Of a stretch of 6,518 bases of DNA, positions 5,604 through 6,518 are shown piece by piece. Positions within the stretch are counted from its first letter, which is position 1. The number at the start of each line of letters is the position of its first letter. The notes under the pieces are model-generated. The model worked only from the letters and a program-made list of their open reading frames with translations, did no database searches and was not told the origin of the DNA. Location of the stretch: NCBI GenBank assembly GCA_025999735.1, contig BNXR01000098.1, positions 1-6,518 of the forward strand. The letters are read 5' to 3'. A program made the translations under genes and the position numbers. This DNA comes from Bacteroidia bacterium. Lineage in GTDB: Bacteria > Bacteroidota > Bacteroidia > Bacteroidales > Marinifilaceae.

Positions 5604-6518
5604 TAACAGTACAGAACATTAGCAAGCAGTACGCTCAGCAGAAGGCCTTGGATGGGGTTAGTTTTACCCTTCAAAAGGGAGAGATATGTGGTTTCCTAGG
5701 ACCCAATGGGGCAGGGAAGTCCACGATGATGAAAATTATTACCGGCTTTATGGAGGAGTATGAAGGGGAGGTGTATGTCAATGATATCAATGTACGCAAG
5801 GATATTGTAAAAGCAAAAGCCTTGGTGGGTTATTTGCCGGAGCATAATCCTTTGTATCCAGAGATGTATATTAAAGAATATCTGCTTTATGTGGCGCGAT
5901 TGTATGGACACGGGTTGCAAAGTCGCGCTGACAGCCATATTGTAGAGACGCAAAATCTTGCGTCTCTACGCGGGCAGGGTCGCAACAATTTGTACGAGAA
6001 GCGAGTGGACGAAATAATAGACCTCACAGGATTATCGCCGGAATTGGGAAAGAAAATAGGTCGTCTGTCAAAGGGTTATCGCCAGAGGGTCGGTCTGGCA
6101 CAGGCTTTGGTACATGAGCCACAAATCTTGATTTTGGATGAGCCGCTAACCGGCTTGGACCCCAATCAGTTGGAGGATATTCGGAATTTGCTCGTAGAGG
6201 TCGGACGGGACAAAACGGTATTATTTTCTACGCATATCATGCAGGAGGTGGATGCTATTTGCAACCGCATCATTGTCATTAACAAGGGACAGATAGTGGC
6301 TGACAAACCCAAAGAGGAGTTTCGTCGAAATCTGACGGGAAAAATGGTGGTAGAAGTTTGTTTTGCCCCAGATATGCAAAAAGATATGCAAAGTGCTCCA
6401 CACGAGGAGTGGCTCCGGAAGATAGAGGGAGTGACATCTGTGGAACTTGTGAATGTGGGGACATACCGGATTTTCTCCGAAAGTGACGTGCGAGTATCCC
6501 TGTTTCACGCTGCCGCAG
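5597..6518 (+). CDS. gldA: ABC transporter ATP-binding protein, GldA type, C-terminus outside the window
   Basis: The frame is open from the ATG at 5597 to the right edge (307 residues). All nucleotide-binding motifs are present: Walker A GPNGAGKST (35-43), the Q-loop region as YLPEHNPLYPEM (Glu rather than Gln, as in ABC-2 type relatives), signature LSKGYRQR (157-164), Walker B ILILDEP (177-183), D-loop GLDPNQ and the switch His at 213 (STHIMQEVDAIC). The wording around the Q-loop, signature and switch matches the GldA subfamily, which in gliding Bacteroidota works with GldF and GldG in an ABC-2 type complex. In non-gliders the role is unclear. Family members are about 300 residues, so few residues are missing. 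Residues about 105-134 are extra compared with relatives as I remember them, and include VETQNLASL encoded by a palindromic repeat. The ATPase claim is firm; the gldA name is less so. Confidence 0.9.
   Translation, partial: MSVTVQNISKQYAQQKALDGVSFTLQKGEICGFLGPNGAGKSTMMKIITGFMEEYEGEVYVNDINVRKDIVKAKALVGYLPEHNPLYPEMYIKEYLLYVARLYGHGLQSRADSHIVETQNLASLRGQGRNNLYEKRVDEIIDLTGLSPELGKKIGRLSKGYRQRVGLAQALVHEPQILILDEPLTGLDPNQLEDIRNLLVEVGRDKTVLFSTHIMQEVDAICNRIIVINKGQIVADKPKEEFRRNLTGKMVVEVCFAPDMQKDMQSAPHEEWLRKIEGVTSVELVNVGTYRIFSESDVRVSLFHAAA
5942..5969. repeat. 28-bp palindrome inside the ABC ATPase gene, translated in frame
   Basis: GTAGAGACGCAA (5942-5953) and TTGCGTCTCTAC (5958-5969) are exact reverse complements around a 4-base centre (AATC). 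The outer 10 bases are identical to those of the palindrome at 1914-1941. It is read in frame as VETQNLASL plus one base (residues 116-124), between the Q-loop and the signature motif, where relatives run straight from the helical region into RVDEIIDLTGL. Confidence 0.92.

Overview
The window looks like a chromosomal segment from a member of the Bacteroidota, probably Bacteroidales-like. The evidence is a MutL and a GldA-type ABC ATPase that read like Bacteroidota proteins, two signal peptides ending in SAQ, no Shine-Dalgarno pattern before most starts, and candidate promoters of the TAnnTTTG (-7) type. The assignment to phylum is inference from these features, not from a database search.

Layout. 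On the minus strand, a 285-residue outer-membrane beta-barrel protein (2845 to 1988) is followed by a secreted tetratricopeptide-repeat (TPR) protein that starts at 1890 and runs off the left edge. The two are separated by 97 bp filled with a palindromic repeat cluster, and they probably form one transcription unit. An AT-rich 294-bp divergent intergenic region (2846-3139) carries a candidate promoter, a 16-bp palindrome and three perfect 10-bp tandem repeats. On the plus strand a second unit follows: a small charged single-membrane-span protein (3140-3472), mutL (3559-5562), and the ATP-binding subunit of an ABC transporter of the GldA type (5597 to beyond the right edge).

How the genes work together. 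The minus-strand pair are both envelope proteins, one in the outer membrane and one periplasmic, and may be partners. On the plus strand MutL serves DNA mismatch repair, while the GldA-like protein would energise a membrane transporter whose other subunits should lie just outside the window. The co-location of these two looks like ordinary operon packing rather than a shared pathway.

The most striking content is not a gene. Four palindromes of about 28 bp with the same ends (RTAGRGRC inward) but different cores are scattered through the window: one between the minus-strand genes, one (damaged) before mutL, one inside the mutL linker, and one inside the ABC ATPase gene. The last two are translated in frame and add peptide to conserved proteins. 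The mutL copy directly abuts a separate 74-bp element that can fold as a three-way junction. The GTAG ends recall REP elements mobilised by RAYT (TnpA-REP) transposases, and the in-gene placement recalls Rickettsia palindromic elements. MutL also shows a degraded C-terminal endonuclease motif (NQKRAS where DQHxAH-like residues are expected).
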